A DNA stretch of 64,000 bases from Chitinophaga agrisoli. Its GTDB lineage: Bacteria > Bacteroidota > Bacteroidia > Chitinophagales > Chitinophagaceae. The notes under the pieces are model-generated. The model had not been told where the DNA came from. It searched no databases and was given only the letters and a program-made list of their open reading frames with translations. Positions 34,571-43,101 of the stretch are shown here, in pieces (the stretch's first letter is position 1; every line of letters starts with the position of its first letter). The DNA is taken from the NCBI RefSeq assembly GCF_008386695.1, contig NZ_VUOC01000004.1, positions 2,606,327 through 2,670,326 on the forward strand, written 5' to 3'. A program made the translations under genes and the position numbers.

Positions 34571-35795
34571 ATTCTTTAAAAAACTAAGGATAGATGTCAA
34601 TAATCGAACCTGTTTTATATCGAATAAGAAAGAGTTGTGTGAAAATTAAAACTGCCCCAGATAATAAGAAGGTGTCAAAGGAAAGAGGCCCTTCTTTGTT
34701 ACGTGATATTGTGAGGAAGGTACTATATTGTGAGGTTAGACTGTCAATGGTCTAAAGAAGTAGACTGTGAGGAGCGACATGCTATTAAAATGGTCCTCTA
34801 CTTTGTGGCTAGGAAAGGAATCGAATTTGCACTGCATAGTGAAAACAGATTTGGGAACCAACATTTGCATTACTATTAAGCATCGTTGCGTCGCACTCCG
34901 TTCATCCGCATTGCTACTATTGAGCAGCCCCTCCTCCGGTTTCTGACACCCCTCCTCAACTAACCGGGAAAAGCGGTCTCACTACGGTCACGGCAGGCAA
35001 GCCGACGCGCCAAGTGCCGGCTTAAGCGGCGTTCCGCGCTGTTTCGCTTCGCTCCACATCGCTCCACGTCGCTACGCCTGCGCCTCCTTCGTCGGCGCCA
35101 CTTGTCACGCGGCTTGCTGCTGCCGCTCCCTCCGTTCGGGCAGCTACCGGCGTCTGGCAAAAGGGCCTGTGTGCGTGTAAAGGAGGTCCTCTAATTTTAT
35201 CGGCCCTTTTGCCATCCGACCGCTGCCCATATTCGTCCGCCACCCGCCTTGCTGCCCCGGCCTTTCTCTTTTTGATTTGCCGTCCGCTCCGCTCCCGGCT
35301 ACACTAAGGCCGAAGCCGCGGCCAACAGGGCCCCGCGCTCGCCGCCCACGCTCTAAGCCTACGCTTCGCTCACGCTCTTGGCCCTGTGGCCGGGGCAGCG
35401 TTGGCGGGGGGCGGCGGGAATCCTATTAAGCGACAGATTATAGCCACCCAGCATCATCCCCTGATCATCAACTCGACCGATAGCTCAACATTGACTACGA
35501 ACCGACGTATACTTTCCCGATACCCTGTTAGAACCAGTACTCCGGCCTTATCCGCAAAAAAACAGCCTCGCAAATTTATTGCGGCGTGCTCGCGCACAAA
35601 GCCGCCAAAAGGTTCGGCATAAAGCTTCAGTACTAACCCTCAACTGCACATCCTGCACCAACCGCATCAAGCCATCAACCACATCAATCCACGCATTTAT
35701 TCCGCGTTCCTTTTGGCTTGGGCATACGCCGCTAATGGCTAGTCGCTAAGCTGTTTTTTGCTGCTTAGTATTTTTTACCAATAAAATATTTTACT
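34571..35795. other. 1.2-kb non-coding stretch with GC-rich structured core
   Basis: 34571-34900 is AT-rich with no gene. 34900-35450 turns sharply GC-rich, with repeated 'cgct' strings (TTCGCTCCACATCGCTCC). It contains two long inverted repeats: GGCAAAAGGGCC / GGCCCTTTTGCC (35156-35167 and 35202-35213) and GGCCAACAGGGCC / GGCCCTGTGGCC (35320-35332 and 35380-35391, one bulge). 35450-35795 is the leader of the small gene at 35796. Candidate oriT or structured RNA. Confidence 0.55.
35156..35213. repeat. perfect 12-bp inverted repeat, 34-nt loop
   Basis: GGCAAAAGGGCC and GGCCCTTTTGCC enclose AGGAGGTCCTCT and flanks. Lies in the GC-rich non-coding region. Confidence 0.7.
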
Positions 35796-36014
35796 ATGGA
35801 GTTATTCTGGTATCACAGGCCCTCAATCAACGTTTATTATGGGGAGTTCATTTGCATTATCTGCGGCATAGGGTTCAACTACTCACCGCGGCTTGATTGC
35901 CACTGTAACAAATGTGCATTCGGCACGCTGCAGCTGGACTTTGCAGTAACAAAAGATGAAAGCCAGCGCGAGGAACTAAGGGAAAATATGAGAAGGCTAA
36001 TACATTGTGGATAA
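35796..36014 (+). CDS. small zinc-finger-like protein
   Basis: A 72-aa protein with two Cys pairs (CIICGIGF and CHCNKC, 15 residues apart), which could bind one zinc ion. No family recognised. Starts MELFWYHRPS. A long leader without genes precedes it. Confidence 0.55.
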   Translation: MELFWYHRPSINVYYGEFICIICGIGFNYSPRLDCHCNKCAFGTLQLDFAVTKDESQREELRENMRRLIHCG

Positions 36015-36072
36015 GAGGTCCGGGGCATAACGCCCTGGAACCTCCTGGTTGCCCAGGATAAAGCGTCGAGAA

Positions 36073-36225
36073 CTATCTGGCCTGCATCTCGCTATGATAT
36101 CTTTGTCTGGCGGCTTTCAGATCCCGCAACAGCAAATCCGGGTTTTCCCAGTACTTAACGCTCAATTTCTCGCGTACCTTCCGCACTTCGGCAACCGCAT
36201 CATACTTTTTAGCTTTTTTCATCAT
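36073..36225 (-). CDS. 50-aa partner of the PIN toxin
   Basis: A short, charged, helical protein (MMKKAKKYDAVAEVRKVREK...) whose ATG overlaps the end of the PIN gene by 17 bases (GATGATGAAAAAAGC). The stop-start overlap and small size are typical of toxin-antitoxin pairs, so it is a likely antitoxin. An alternative start is the next ATG at 36222. Confidence 0.65.
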   Translation of the reverse strand: MMKKAKKYDAVAEVRKVREKLSVKYWENPDLLLRDLKAARQRYHSEMQAR

Positions 36226-36676
36226 CAACGGGTTTTAAGATCTCCCGGGGCGTCCTGATCTCAATGATCCGGTAACCCATCCGGGCATTAATGGCATTAT
36301 ACAATTTAATCCTGTCAAGATTAACAATATGTTTAAAGTTCCAGGATGCCAGTACATCTGCATTGTGCAACGTCGCCAGGGCAATGTGCAAGGCATCATT
36401 ATAGCTGCGATTACTCAAGGCGCCTTCAGAGATATACGTTTTAGCCAATCTTATTGCCTTCACGGTGCTTTTAACCTCTATTTTGTACCGTTTAGGCACA
36501 TCTGCTAATTTCGTCATCACTTCTTTGCCTGCCTCCTGGAGCTCCAATAGTACCAGGTCGGAAAGCTGCAGCTTTTTCTGCCCGGTCTTAAACTCTCTGA
36601 AAAGCGCCTGGCTATGCTCCATAAACTCAGGATCAAAGCAGCCGCCTATAACAGACGTATCTGTATATACTACCAT
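36209..36676 (-). CDS. PIN-domain (VapC-like) toxin
   Basis: A 155-aa PIN nuclease starting MVVYTDTSVIGG with first Asp in YTDTS, an acidic residue in LVLLEL and the Asp of YNDALHIALA. The frame extends upstream to 36814 but the catalytic Asp sits only five residues after the ATG at 36676, as is normal for VapC. PIN toxins cut tRNA or rRNA. Its partner is probably the 50-aa gene that overlaps its 3' end. Confidence 0.82.
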   Translation of the reverse strand: MVVYTDTSVIGGCFDPEFMEHSQALFREFKTGQKKLQLSDLVLLELQEAGKEVMTKLADVPKRYKIEVKSTVKAIRLAKTYISEGALSNRSYNDALHIALATLHNADVLASWNFKHIVNLDRIKLYNAINARMGYRIIEIRTPREILKPVDDEKS

Positions 36677-36789
36677 AAAATTACAAAAAGGAAAGGGGGT
36701 TAAAAAATGAAGCTGGGGAAACATGACAATCGTTAACCACGGACGGCCAGCCTGTAACTCCGGCCGCCGTGGGTTAACAAAATAAAGGG

Positions 36790-37065
36790 TTAACAAAGCC
36801 CTAATACCGGGCAATTCTGTTGGATATCCTGCAAAACCCGTCTACCACGTTTCTTTTTCTTAAAGTCAATAGGCTGCGCCGGTGCTGGGGGCTTTAACCG
36901 CCTTATCATTATATATTCATGCCCCACATCTACGGTTACCTTATCACCAATATTAAAGCCTGCCTTCTGCAGCCATTGGCCGGATAATCGTATAAACGGT
37001 GAGTCATTTGAGCTACCGGGCATAGCGGAAACAGTCAACTCACGGGAATTGAAATTGGTTTTCAT
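36790..37065 (-). CDS. SymE-like toxin
   Basis: A 91-aa AbrB-fold protein matching the SymE pattern: SPFIRLSGQWLQKAGFNIGDKVTVDV, followed by EYIMIRRL. In E. coli SymE is controlled by an antisense RNA (SymR) across its 5' end. The C-terminal tail is basic (KKKKRGRR). It lies upstream of the PIN pair on the same strand and divergent from the XRE repressor. Confidence 0.75.
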   Translation of the reverse strand: MKTNFNSRELTVSAMPGSSNDSPFIRLSGQWLQKAGFNIGDKVTVDVGHEYIMIRRLKPPAPAQPIDFKKKKRGRRVLQDIQQNCPVLGLC

Positions 37066-37186
37066 AAATAGTATGATTATGCTGTAAATATAGCGATTAT
37101 ACCAGTAAAGACAAAGTATAAAAACACTTTTTTAAGCATATTTATACCATATATAAGTCAATTATATAGTATGATATTGCTAAATA

Positions 37187-37200
37187 ATATTGATCAATAT
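37187..37200. promoter_or_regulatory. 14-bp palindrome between symE-like and XRE genes
   Basis: ATATTGATCAATAT is perfectly symmetrical and lies 86 bases before the XRE gene in a very AT-rich divergent promoter region. Candidate operator for the XRE repressor. Confidence 0.45.
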
Positions 37201-37286
37201 GCTAATGCGTCTGTAATTCAATAAATTGTTGGTAGATTAGCAATTGAAATTTTACTTTAATTAACCTGATAACCCAATATCCTGTT

Positions 37287-37625
37287 ATGACCTTCGGTGA
37301 ACGTGTTGCTATTGTCCGTAAGCTGAAAAAGATGACTCAGGCCGAGTTAGGCACTCTTGTAGGATATACTGGCGATATAGTTAGCAAATACGAAAGAGGA
37401 GTACCCACGCCCTCCATTGATATAGCTGCGAAATTTGCCAAGGCGTTAAACACGTCACTGGACTACCTGGTAAACGGCATTACAAGCCCTGGTAATGAGC
37501 TAACCGGTGAGCTCCCTGCCCAGCTGCAGCAATTTAATCAGCTGCAGCCCGAAGACCAGGCTCATTTACTCGCTGTGATGGATGCATTTCTTACAAAAGC
37601 CAAATTACAATCATTACTGGGTTAA
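37287..37625 (+). CDS. XRE-family transcriptional regulator
   Basis: A 112-aa repressor-type protein. Residues 3-62 form the helix-turn-helix (RVAIVRKLKKMTQAELGTLV...YERGVPTPSIDIAAKFAKALN), followed by a helical tail for dimerisation. Typical of phage and element regulators. Confidence 0.9.
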   Translation: MTFGERVAIVRKLKKMTQAELGTLVGYTGDIVSKYERGVPTPSIDIAAKFAKALNTSLDYLVNGITSPGNELTGELPAQLQQFNQLQPEDQAHLLAVMDAFLTKAKLQSLLG

Positions 37626-37629
37626 AATA

Positions 37630-37657
37630 AGAAGGCCCCCGCATACGCGGAGGCCCT
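37630..37657. terminator. hairpin after the XRE gene
   Basis: GGCCCCCGC-ATAC-GCGGAGGCC just after the stop codon. The stem is strong but the T tail is weak. Confidence 0.5.
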
Positions 37658-37711
37658 AACACCAAACATCCGAAGGTAACCACACCTCGCCGGAAGCTAT
37701 TGTCATAAACG

Positions 37712-37930
37712 CTAATCAGCGTCGGTATCAACTGCTGTCTGGCTTATACCACTCATCACCGTGCCCGCAACAGCCAGGTAAGCAGCTACTTTCCCGATGA
37801 TAGCAGGCAGCGCCGCCAAAACAGGTAATCCTAAGACAGCGGAGCTAACCGCGGTCAGGATCAGCCCAATGTTCCGCACCTTCGCAAAGAAAGGTGGAGT
37901 TGGGGCCAGTAACCGGTCTGTTAATTTCAT
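37712..37930 (-). CDS. small membrane protein
   Basis: 72 aa from MKLTDRLLAPTPP with two hydrophobic segments (IGLILTAVSSAVLGLPVLAALP and VAAYLAVAGTVMSGI). Holin-like in size and layout, but no family is assigned. Transcribed after the 261-aa gene on the same strand. Confidence 0.6.
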   Translation of the reverse strand: MKLTDRLLAPTPPFFAKVRNIGLILTAVSSAVLGLPVLAALPAIIGKVAAYLAVAGTVMSGISQTAVDTDAD

Positions 37931-38002
37931 ACACACCTTTTTTAAATGTTAAACAATACCACTCTTACGTTAGTAGCTTAACCCACATCAACCACCAGGT
38001 TC

Positions 38003-38788
38003 TTAAGCCGGAGGCGTTCCTTCTGCAACAGCAGCGGTACCTGACACCTTCACTATAGCCAGCGCATTGTAAGCGCCATTTTTCAGGCTATACAGCTCAC
38101 CGTTCACCACCTGGAAGAACTCAATGCCCACTACCACAAACAGCGGGCTAGTGCTATTTGCAGTTACATTAACCGCCAAACTAAGTTCAGCCGTTGAAGT
38201 AGCATTGATTTCCAGCTGTTCACTGGCAGCGGTGCCATTTACAAACTCCTCTGCCTCAAAGCCCACTTCTGCGCCCGCCATTACAATCCGGAAATTGGTA
38301 GCGCCGGCAGGCGTCGCCAGCATATTAATGGGTATAAACGGAGGTATAGCCACCGTCAGCGCGCCCGTCGCGCGGTCAATCGCTGATGTAAAAGGAGCAT
38401 ATAGAGTACCACCCAGGCGGCCCGTGGGGTTAAATTCAAACCCGCTTAGAAGCTCCGCCTCTCCATCTATCACATTTCGCTGTCCACGGCTATTGGTCGC
38501 ATCCGCACGGATCACCTTCACCATTGCAGCCGTCAGCCGACTTGCTACATAACTGTCGCTTGCCGTCAACAGCAATGCCCGGAATGCAGTCCGTAACAGC
38601 TTACTGGCCTTTCCTGCCCGGCCAAACTCACTACCGTTTTCACGGGTGCGCTGGAAGGCCGCATCCGTTGCAATACGGCGACCATCCACGCCACCTTTCT
38701 GTCTCGCCAGGTACCCCGCTTTGGTTTTATAGAAGGTCACATTGCCAATGGTACCTTCTAAGGGTAAAATCCCTGTTTGTTTTGCCAT
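38003..38788 (-). CDS. conserved Bacteroidetes protein of unknown function
   Basis: 261 aa starting MAKQTGILPLEGTIGNVTFYKTKAGYLARQKGG, followed by RTRENGSEFGRAGKASKLLRTAFR. I have seen this N-terminal pattern often in Bacteroidetes, next to the same small neighbours, but do not know a function. The body is rich in Ala, Thr and Val and predicted beta. No signal peptide. A structural or secreted particle protein is conceivable. Confidence 0.65.
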   Translation of the reverse strand: MAKQTGILPLEGTIGNVTFYKTKAGYLARQKGGVDGRRIATDAAFQRTRENGSEFGRAGKASKLLRTAFRALLLTASDSYVASRLTAAMVKVIRADATNSRGQRNVIDGEAELLSGFEFNPTGRLGGTLYAPFTSAIDRATGALTVAIPPFIPINMLATPAGATNFRIVMAGAEVGFEAEEFVNGTAASEQLEINATSTAELSLAVNVTANSTSPLFVVVGIEFFQVVNGELYSLKNGAYNALAIVKVSGTAAVAEGTPPA

Positions 38789-38937
38789 CTTAATACAATT
38801 TAGATTACAATAGGGCAGTTCACGTAGCCATGCCCATTAGGCTTACATCTGCGCAGGATGTTGTAAATTTGCAATTACCACATCAAGCTACGCCGGCATT
38901 TTTAACGAGAAAAATTTGCATGCCGTTTATGCCAATA

Positions 38938-39144
38938 ATGAATAAATTGATCCCAAACCGCATAGTGATTTACGCCCGTGACATAGAAAATATCACAGGC
39001 AGGAAGGGACGAACTGCTCGTCTGCTCTTGCAACGTATTCGTAAAACTTATGGAAAAAAGCCAGGACAGCTTGTAACCATTACAGAATTTTGTCAGTTCG
39101 CCGGGTTAAAAGAAGAAGAAATAACTAGGTTCCTGGTACATTGA
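38938..39144 (+). CDS. small conserved DNA-binding-like protein
   Basis: 68 aa from MNKLIPNRIVIYARDIENITGRKGRTARLLL; the fold looks like two short helix-turn-helix units (…GRKGRTARLLLQRIRKTYG, TITEFCQFAGLKEEEI). This small family recurs across Bacteroidetes. The frame extends to 38830 but the extra part is not conserved-looking. Divergent from the 261-aa gene. Confidence 0.6.
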   Translation: MNKLIPNRIVIYARDIENITGRKGRTARLLLQRIRKTYGKKPGQLVTITEFCQFAGLKEEEITRFLVH

Positions 39145-39333
39145 TACACCAGGTCAACGCCGGGTTTAAAGCGCGTTTGAGGGCGCTGACGCAGTTGCCG
39201 CCATTGTACCTCCTGCGACAAGCCGGAAAGCCGTCCACTTCATTCCATCAATAACTTATTGACTATATGAAAAATCTTTTATCTGCGCAGCTCGATTGCG
39301 CACATAATACAGACTTTTACAGTAAATTTTTAT

Positions 39334-39906
39334 ATGACACTTGAACTAGCAGAATTATTGGGCAAACAGTATCTTATTGCAGCCTACGTCGAGAAAAAAA
39401 TACAATTAGTTAATTATATTAAAGACGGGTATGACAAAGATCTGCCAATTCTAATAAATAATAGATTCCTACATTTTACCGCACATATCAACTACAGGAG
39501 CGTTATAGTGGACTTGTATGCACTATACGGCCCTTTTGGACGGAATAATAAATATAGTTTTTTTAGAATATTAGAGCCTGAATACGAATATTTAATAGCG
39601 TCTGAAAGTAGAAATAATTTAAGATTAAATTTATCAAACCTTTCACGGCAAATTTCAACTATCAAAAACTTGCGACATAAACAAATTGCACACTATGACT
39701 TTGAACAAACGGAGTCTATAAACTTAAACTTTGATAATCTATTGTTAGTTAATGGATTATTTGAATCAGCAAAAGAAATTTTGAAGCAAATTGGAATGGC
39801 TTTCGTTGATGAAAGTCTGACCACAAGCTATGATTTTGGGAGAAGACACCTTGAGCTTGACTCCCTAACTCGATTGACAAATTCAAAGAATAGAGATCAG
39901 ATATAA
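39334..39906 (+). CDS. AbiU2-like HEPN protein
   Basis: A 190-aa AT-rich gene. The protein is helical, with IKNLRHKQIAHYDF, a Rx5H HEPN ribonuclease motif in the arrangement of AbiU2-type abortive-infection proteins. No antitoxin is obvious beside it. Probably defence cargo. Confidence 0.65.
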   Translation: MTLELAELLGKQYLIAAYVEKKIQLVNYIKDGYDKDLPILINNRFLHFTAHINYRSVIVDLYALYGPFGRNNKYSFFRILEPEYEYLIASESRNNLRLNLSNLSRQISTIKNLRHKQIAHYDFEQTESINLNFDNLLLVNGLFESAKEILKQIGMAFVDESLTTSYDFGRRHLELDSLTRLTNSKNRDQI

Positions 39907-40189
39907 AGATAGCCTGGACACTAATTTTAACTTCGAAAATACATAAAATGGCCACAGGTTGTAGTAACACGAAGTTGTCACCCCCAAAAAGCGCACACGA
40001 TTTAGTTTCATTTATGTCATTTTCCATTGGCATTCAATATATCTGTACTAGCTATGGTTCTTACAAACATGGTCAAAATTGGCTATTCAGAAAGGTGGCG
40101 AAAAAGGTTATCTATTCTTTGAAGTTCCTGAAAGCCAGCTATACGTGCGGCATCGGAGATACCTAGCGTAGTCCTAACGGGATGACGCT

Positions 40190-40219
40190 AAAAAGCCAAA
40201 TAATGACTCGGCTTTTTGT
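40190..40219 (+). terminator. intrinsic terminator
   Basis: AAAAAGCC / GGCTTTTT stem with a 12-nt loop, then TGTTTGG. It lies between the AbiU2-like gene and the convergent HEPN gene, about 290 bases after the former; the sequence between shows no convincing gene. Confidence 0.65.
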
Positions 40220-40332
40220 TTGGAAATATGAAACTCACTCTACATCAGCCTCATGGTTTCATATTCTTTTTAGCATTACAATAGATTTGCCCACATCCTA
40301 TCTGCAACTGCTTTAGGTAAGCCAAGGCAACC

Positions 40333-41271
40333 TTACAAGGAAGTATACCAACTTTCTACATACGACGGATAATCAACAACAACAATCATATCCTTGGTAT
40401 AATTCCGACGACTTCTCAGTGATGCGACAGCCGTTGCTTCATCTGTATGTATTTTGATTACACTTCGATTATTTTTGTCCATTTCTTGATAGGAAGTGCT
40501 TCTGATTTTCCGAATAAATCGTATGTGTAGGTCTGTTGGCCTTATCTTGGCTGTAGCATTTATATACGGTAAGTGATTATTCTTTAGGTAATGTGCTGCC
40601 TGCGAAATAAGGAAATCAAAACCTAAAGCAATTGACTTTACACAATTTGCGAAGTCTTTTATATCTGTAAGCGGAGTCTGAACGTTTGGATCATGCGCAG
40701 CGGCATGCCGCCGATTTGCAGCATTAACGAACTGTGTTTTTGCCGAAATCACTGAACAACCAATTAAATTAGTTACTTGTTCAATACCTTGCCAAGCCCC
40801 CTCCACCTGAAATGCGCCCAAAAAACTAGCAATTTCCTCTTCGCTTAAATTCGAGTTTTTATATCCCATCCCATAACTTGACAATAAATACGGCATTGCA
40901 GCGGAGCTTGACAACTTATTTGCTTCTGTTTGGATAAACGTCCGCCAGTCCTCGCCGTTTTTGCGCATGCGGTCGGCAATCTTTTGTATACCTGCCAAGG
41001 AAGAAAGAAGCGTCGCTTCCTGGATCTTTACTGGCAGCCTTTGGAATTGAACGGGCGAGGTAGCAACATGTTGAAGAACTTCGCCAATCCTTTGTTTGAA
41101 AAAATCTTCCAAGATATTGAAGCTGATGATCGCTAGACCATTTCTCAAAAACCTAGCTCGTTCATTATGCACAACGTTGGCAGCAGGTCCATCTATGATA
41201 ATTGGATCCGTTAAAGTATGCTGGAGGATACCCATTCTATCAAGGTAGAACCTTCGGGCTAGAGATACCAT
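40333..41271 (-). CDS. HEPN-domain protein partnered with DUF262
   Basis: 312 aa. N-terminal helices (ERARFLRNGLAIISFNILEDFFKQRI) and a second motif NRRHAAAH (Rx4-5H) match the large HEPN families of the RiboL-PSP/MAE_28990 type, predicted RNases. It begins 8 bases after the DUF262 gene, so the two form one operon. Such pairs are listed among candidate phage-defence modules. Confidence 0.72.
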   Translation of the reverse strand: MVSLARRFYLDRMGILQHTLTDPIIIDGPAANVVHNERARFLRNGLAIISFNILEDFFKQRIGEVLQHVATSPVQFQRLPVKIQEATLLSSLAGIQKIADRMRKNGEDWRTFIQTEANKLSSSAAMPYLLSSYGMGYKNSNLSEEEIASFLGAFQVEGAWQGIEQVTNLIGCSVISAKTQFVNAANRRHAAAHDPNVQTPLTDIKDFANCVKSIALGFDFLISQAAHYLKNNHLPYINATAKIRPTDLHIRFIRKIRSTSYQEMDKNNRSVIKIHTDEATAVASLRSRRNYTKDMIVVVDYPSYVESWYTSL

Positions 41272-41279
41272 AAGGAGGT

Positions 41280-42344
41280 TTAAAGGATTTGGTTTAACAA
41301 TTGCAGCATTGTATTAATCCTATAATGTACTCGTACTGGATTAGATGTAAATTGACGAATGGAGTCTTGAAATACCTCGTCGGTATTATATAGTTCAAGA
41401 AACTGCTGCCTTATCTGAATTATCTGGTCTTGCGTTACATCAATATTTCGCTCTAGCATTATAGAAAGTGGTACCATTTGGACGTCAAAGAAACCTTGAA
41501 TTATCTGACGCCGATGCTCCTCACCATCTGATCGCTGGAAAGCATTATCCTCCCAAACCGTTGCGCACAAGTCTATTGTTCGTTCAAAAATTGCCCGCAA
41601 TGTTGCGATTTGGTCCGGACTACTATGTCGATGTGTGTGCATAAATCTATTCATAGCGACATTGATATTGCCTTGAAAATTTTCCCAGTACTCCCTAATC
41701 GTAAAAAACCGCAATACATATTCGGCATCTGTCATTTCTTTGTATGCTTTTTCATTTTCCGTTATGATCTTCAATTGCCTACGCAGAAATGGATGTCGAG
41801 CCAGCTCAAGGATCAAGTCGTTTAGCGGCCCCATAAACGCGACATTTCTGATTTCCTGCGGAAGTAATTTATCCCCTCCAGTGTTTAGTCGTGTAAATAC
41901 CTGGTATTTCAATTCAGGATCCGACTGATTCAACAAGGTAACAACACGTAAATATGGCCTAATAGTAAGTGCATTTGATAACGTTTGCGGCAGATCTGTA
42001 TAGGATAATCCTTCAAGCTCCTGGAATTTCTCCAAGCTTTGCAACACTGTCCCCAACCTAATGAACTTGTGAATCGCCGTCACACGTTGTTTACCATCAA
42101 TCACACTGTACTTTCCGTATGTATCTTCTGCTAGGTAAATAGGAGGGACAGGAATATTTAATAAAAAGGATTCAATCAATGCTGACTCTTTTGCTGGCGT
42201 CCATCTTTCCCTGCGCTGGTATCCTGGTGACAAGTCTATAGCGCCGGAATCTACCATTTCTGCTATTGAACCTAGTGAAAGGTCGGAAGATTGCAAGACA
42301 AGACTTCTCTGCGCTTCCTGAAATCTATCTACTATTTCGCTCAT
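41280..42344 (-). CDS. DUF262 (GmrS/ParB-fold) protein
   Basis: 354 aa. GYQRRERWTPAKESALIESFLLNIPVPPIYL and VIDGKQRVTAIHKF are the two signature motifs of DUF262, the NTP-using domain of GmrSD-type restriction systems. There is no GmrD/HNH part, so the partner is the HEPN protein downstream. It is the last gene before attR. Confidence 0.88.
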   Translation of the reverse strand: MSEIVDRFQEAQRSLVLQSSDLSLGSIAEMVDSGAIDLSPGYQRRERWTPAKESALIESFLLNIPVPPIYLAEDTYGKYSVIDGKQRVTAIHKFIRLGTVLQSLEKFQELEGLSYTDLPQTLSNALTIRPYLRVVTLLNQSDPELKYQVFTRLNTGGDKLLPQEIRNVAFMGPLNDLILELARHPFLRRQLKIITENEKAYKEMTDAEYVLRFFTIREYWENFQGNINVAMNRFMHTHRHSSPDQIATLRAIFERTIDLCATVWEDNAFQRSDGEEHRRQIIQGFFDVQMVPLSIMLERNIDVTQDQIIQIRQQFLELYNTDEVFQDSIRQFTSNPVRVHYRINTMLQLLNQIL

Positions 42345-42742
42345 AACAGCTTTTATTGATTAAAAAATTAAATTAATTAAACATACGTAAAATGTCGATT
42401 TATACCAAATTTTAACGTTAGTATTCTTTAGAATAACAATCTGAATGTTAGGATCTGATGCATTAAAAAACAGTTGCATAAACTTTACAAAGACATTAAA
42501 CATGTTAATATCGCCTCCGTTGATTGTCATTTCACGTAAAAACGCACAGCTTGTTATTCGTCAAACTTTCTCTTAATAAAATTCGATATAATTTGCATTG
42601 GTTCGGTCTATATATTCGATATATTTATCGAAAATAAAGAGTCCTTCAAGCTCTGTCAAAATAAGCTATTCCGAGAGGTAACAAAAAAGGTTACACTAAT
42701 CTTAAAACCTCCTCAAGCTCACGATTTATAAGGCCTTATTGC

Positions 42743-42760
42743 AGTCCCGTCCGGTCCGCA
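42743..42760 (+). repeat. attR
   Basis: AGTCCCGTCCGGTCCGCA, identical to the tRNA-Asp 3' end at 22376. Followed, as at attL, by seven different bases and ACTGATACAAAGT. Only the 3' end of the tRNA is present. Confidence 0.85.
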
Positions 42761-42783
42761 TAGTAAGACTGATACAAAGTAGA

Positions 42784-42814
42784 AACCTGCGCTGAGCGCG
42801 GGTTTTACTTTTTT
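42784..42814 (+). terminator. original tRNA-Asp terminator
   Basis: AACCTGCGC-TGA-GCGCGGGTT (one G-U pair) followed by TTACTTTTTT. Before insertion this would have ended tRNA-Asp transcription. Confidence 0.7.
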
Positions 42815-43101
42815 AGGACTTTTTAGTCGGGCATTTGGCCGGGTTCCTTTTGAACCCAGCTGGATCACTGAAGTTGGCCCCTCCACGCGATATGCGGATT
42901 TTATTTTTATGCTATGATTTACGCTGTGCAGGCTTTTCTGGTAGACATAGTTCTATCAGGGGTAAGCTATCTACATAAAAATAAAGTGACGACAAAAACC
43001 TGTTTATCCCTTCTTTTATCAAGTAGATCGGCGAACATTCTCTATTCTGGGAGAATAAACTTATAATATATATTTAACAAACCTATCCCACTACTTTGCT
43101 T

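Larger units (their letters stand above)
22376..42760. mobile_element. integrative element in tRNA-Asp (about 20.4 kb)
   Basis: Bounded by an 18-bp direct repeat of the tRNA-Asp 3' end. It carries, in order, a tyrosine recombinase, an RteC-like protein, an HTH protein, a replication initiator with iterons, a DnaC-like ATPase, and defence and toxin cargo. No relaxase, coupling protein or transfer genes were seen, so it may be mobilised in trans or be a remnant of a larger element. Several cargo genes are clearly more AT-rich than the flanking chromosome. Confidence 0.8.
42345..43101. other. gap around the right end of the element
   Basis: 42345-42742 is AT-rich element sequence with no gene seen. 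42743-42760 is attR. 42784-42814 is a terminator. From 42815 to 43101 is chromosomal non-coding sequence with an ATTCTC...GAGAAT inverted repeat near 43037-43056. Confidence 0.5.

Noticed and set aside
35386-35622. 78-codon ORF in the GC-rich block
   Set aside because: Lies over an inverted repeat and shows low-complexity, non-protein-like composition.
39948-40166. 72-codon ORF after the AbiU2-like gene
   Set aside because: No domain or ribosome site, and coding quality poor.
42743-42760. Second tRNA-Asp gene
   Set aside because: Only the last 18 bases of the tRNA are present; it is the attR repeat.
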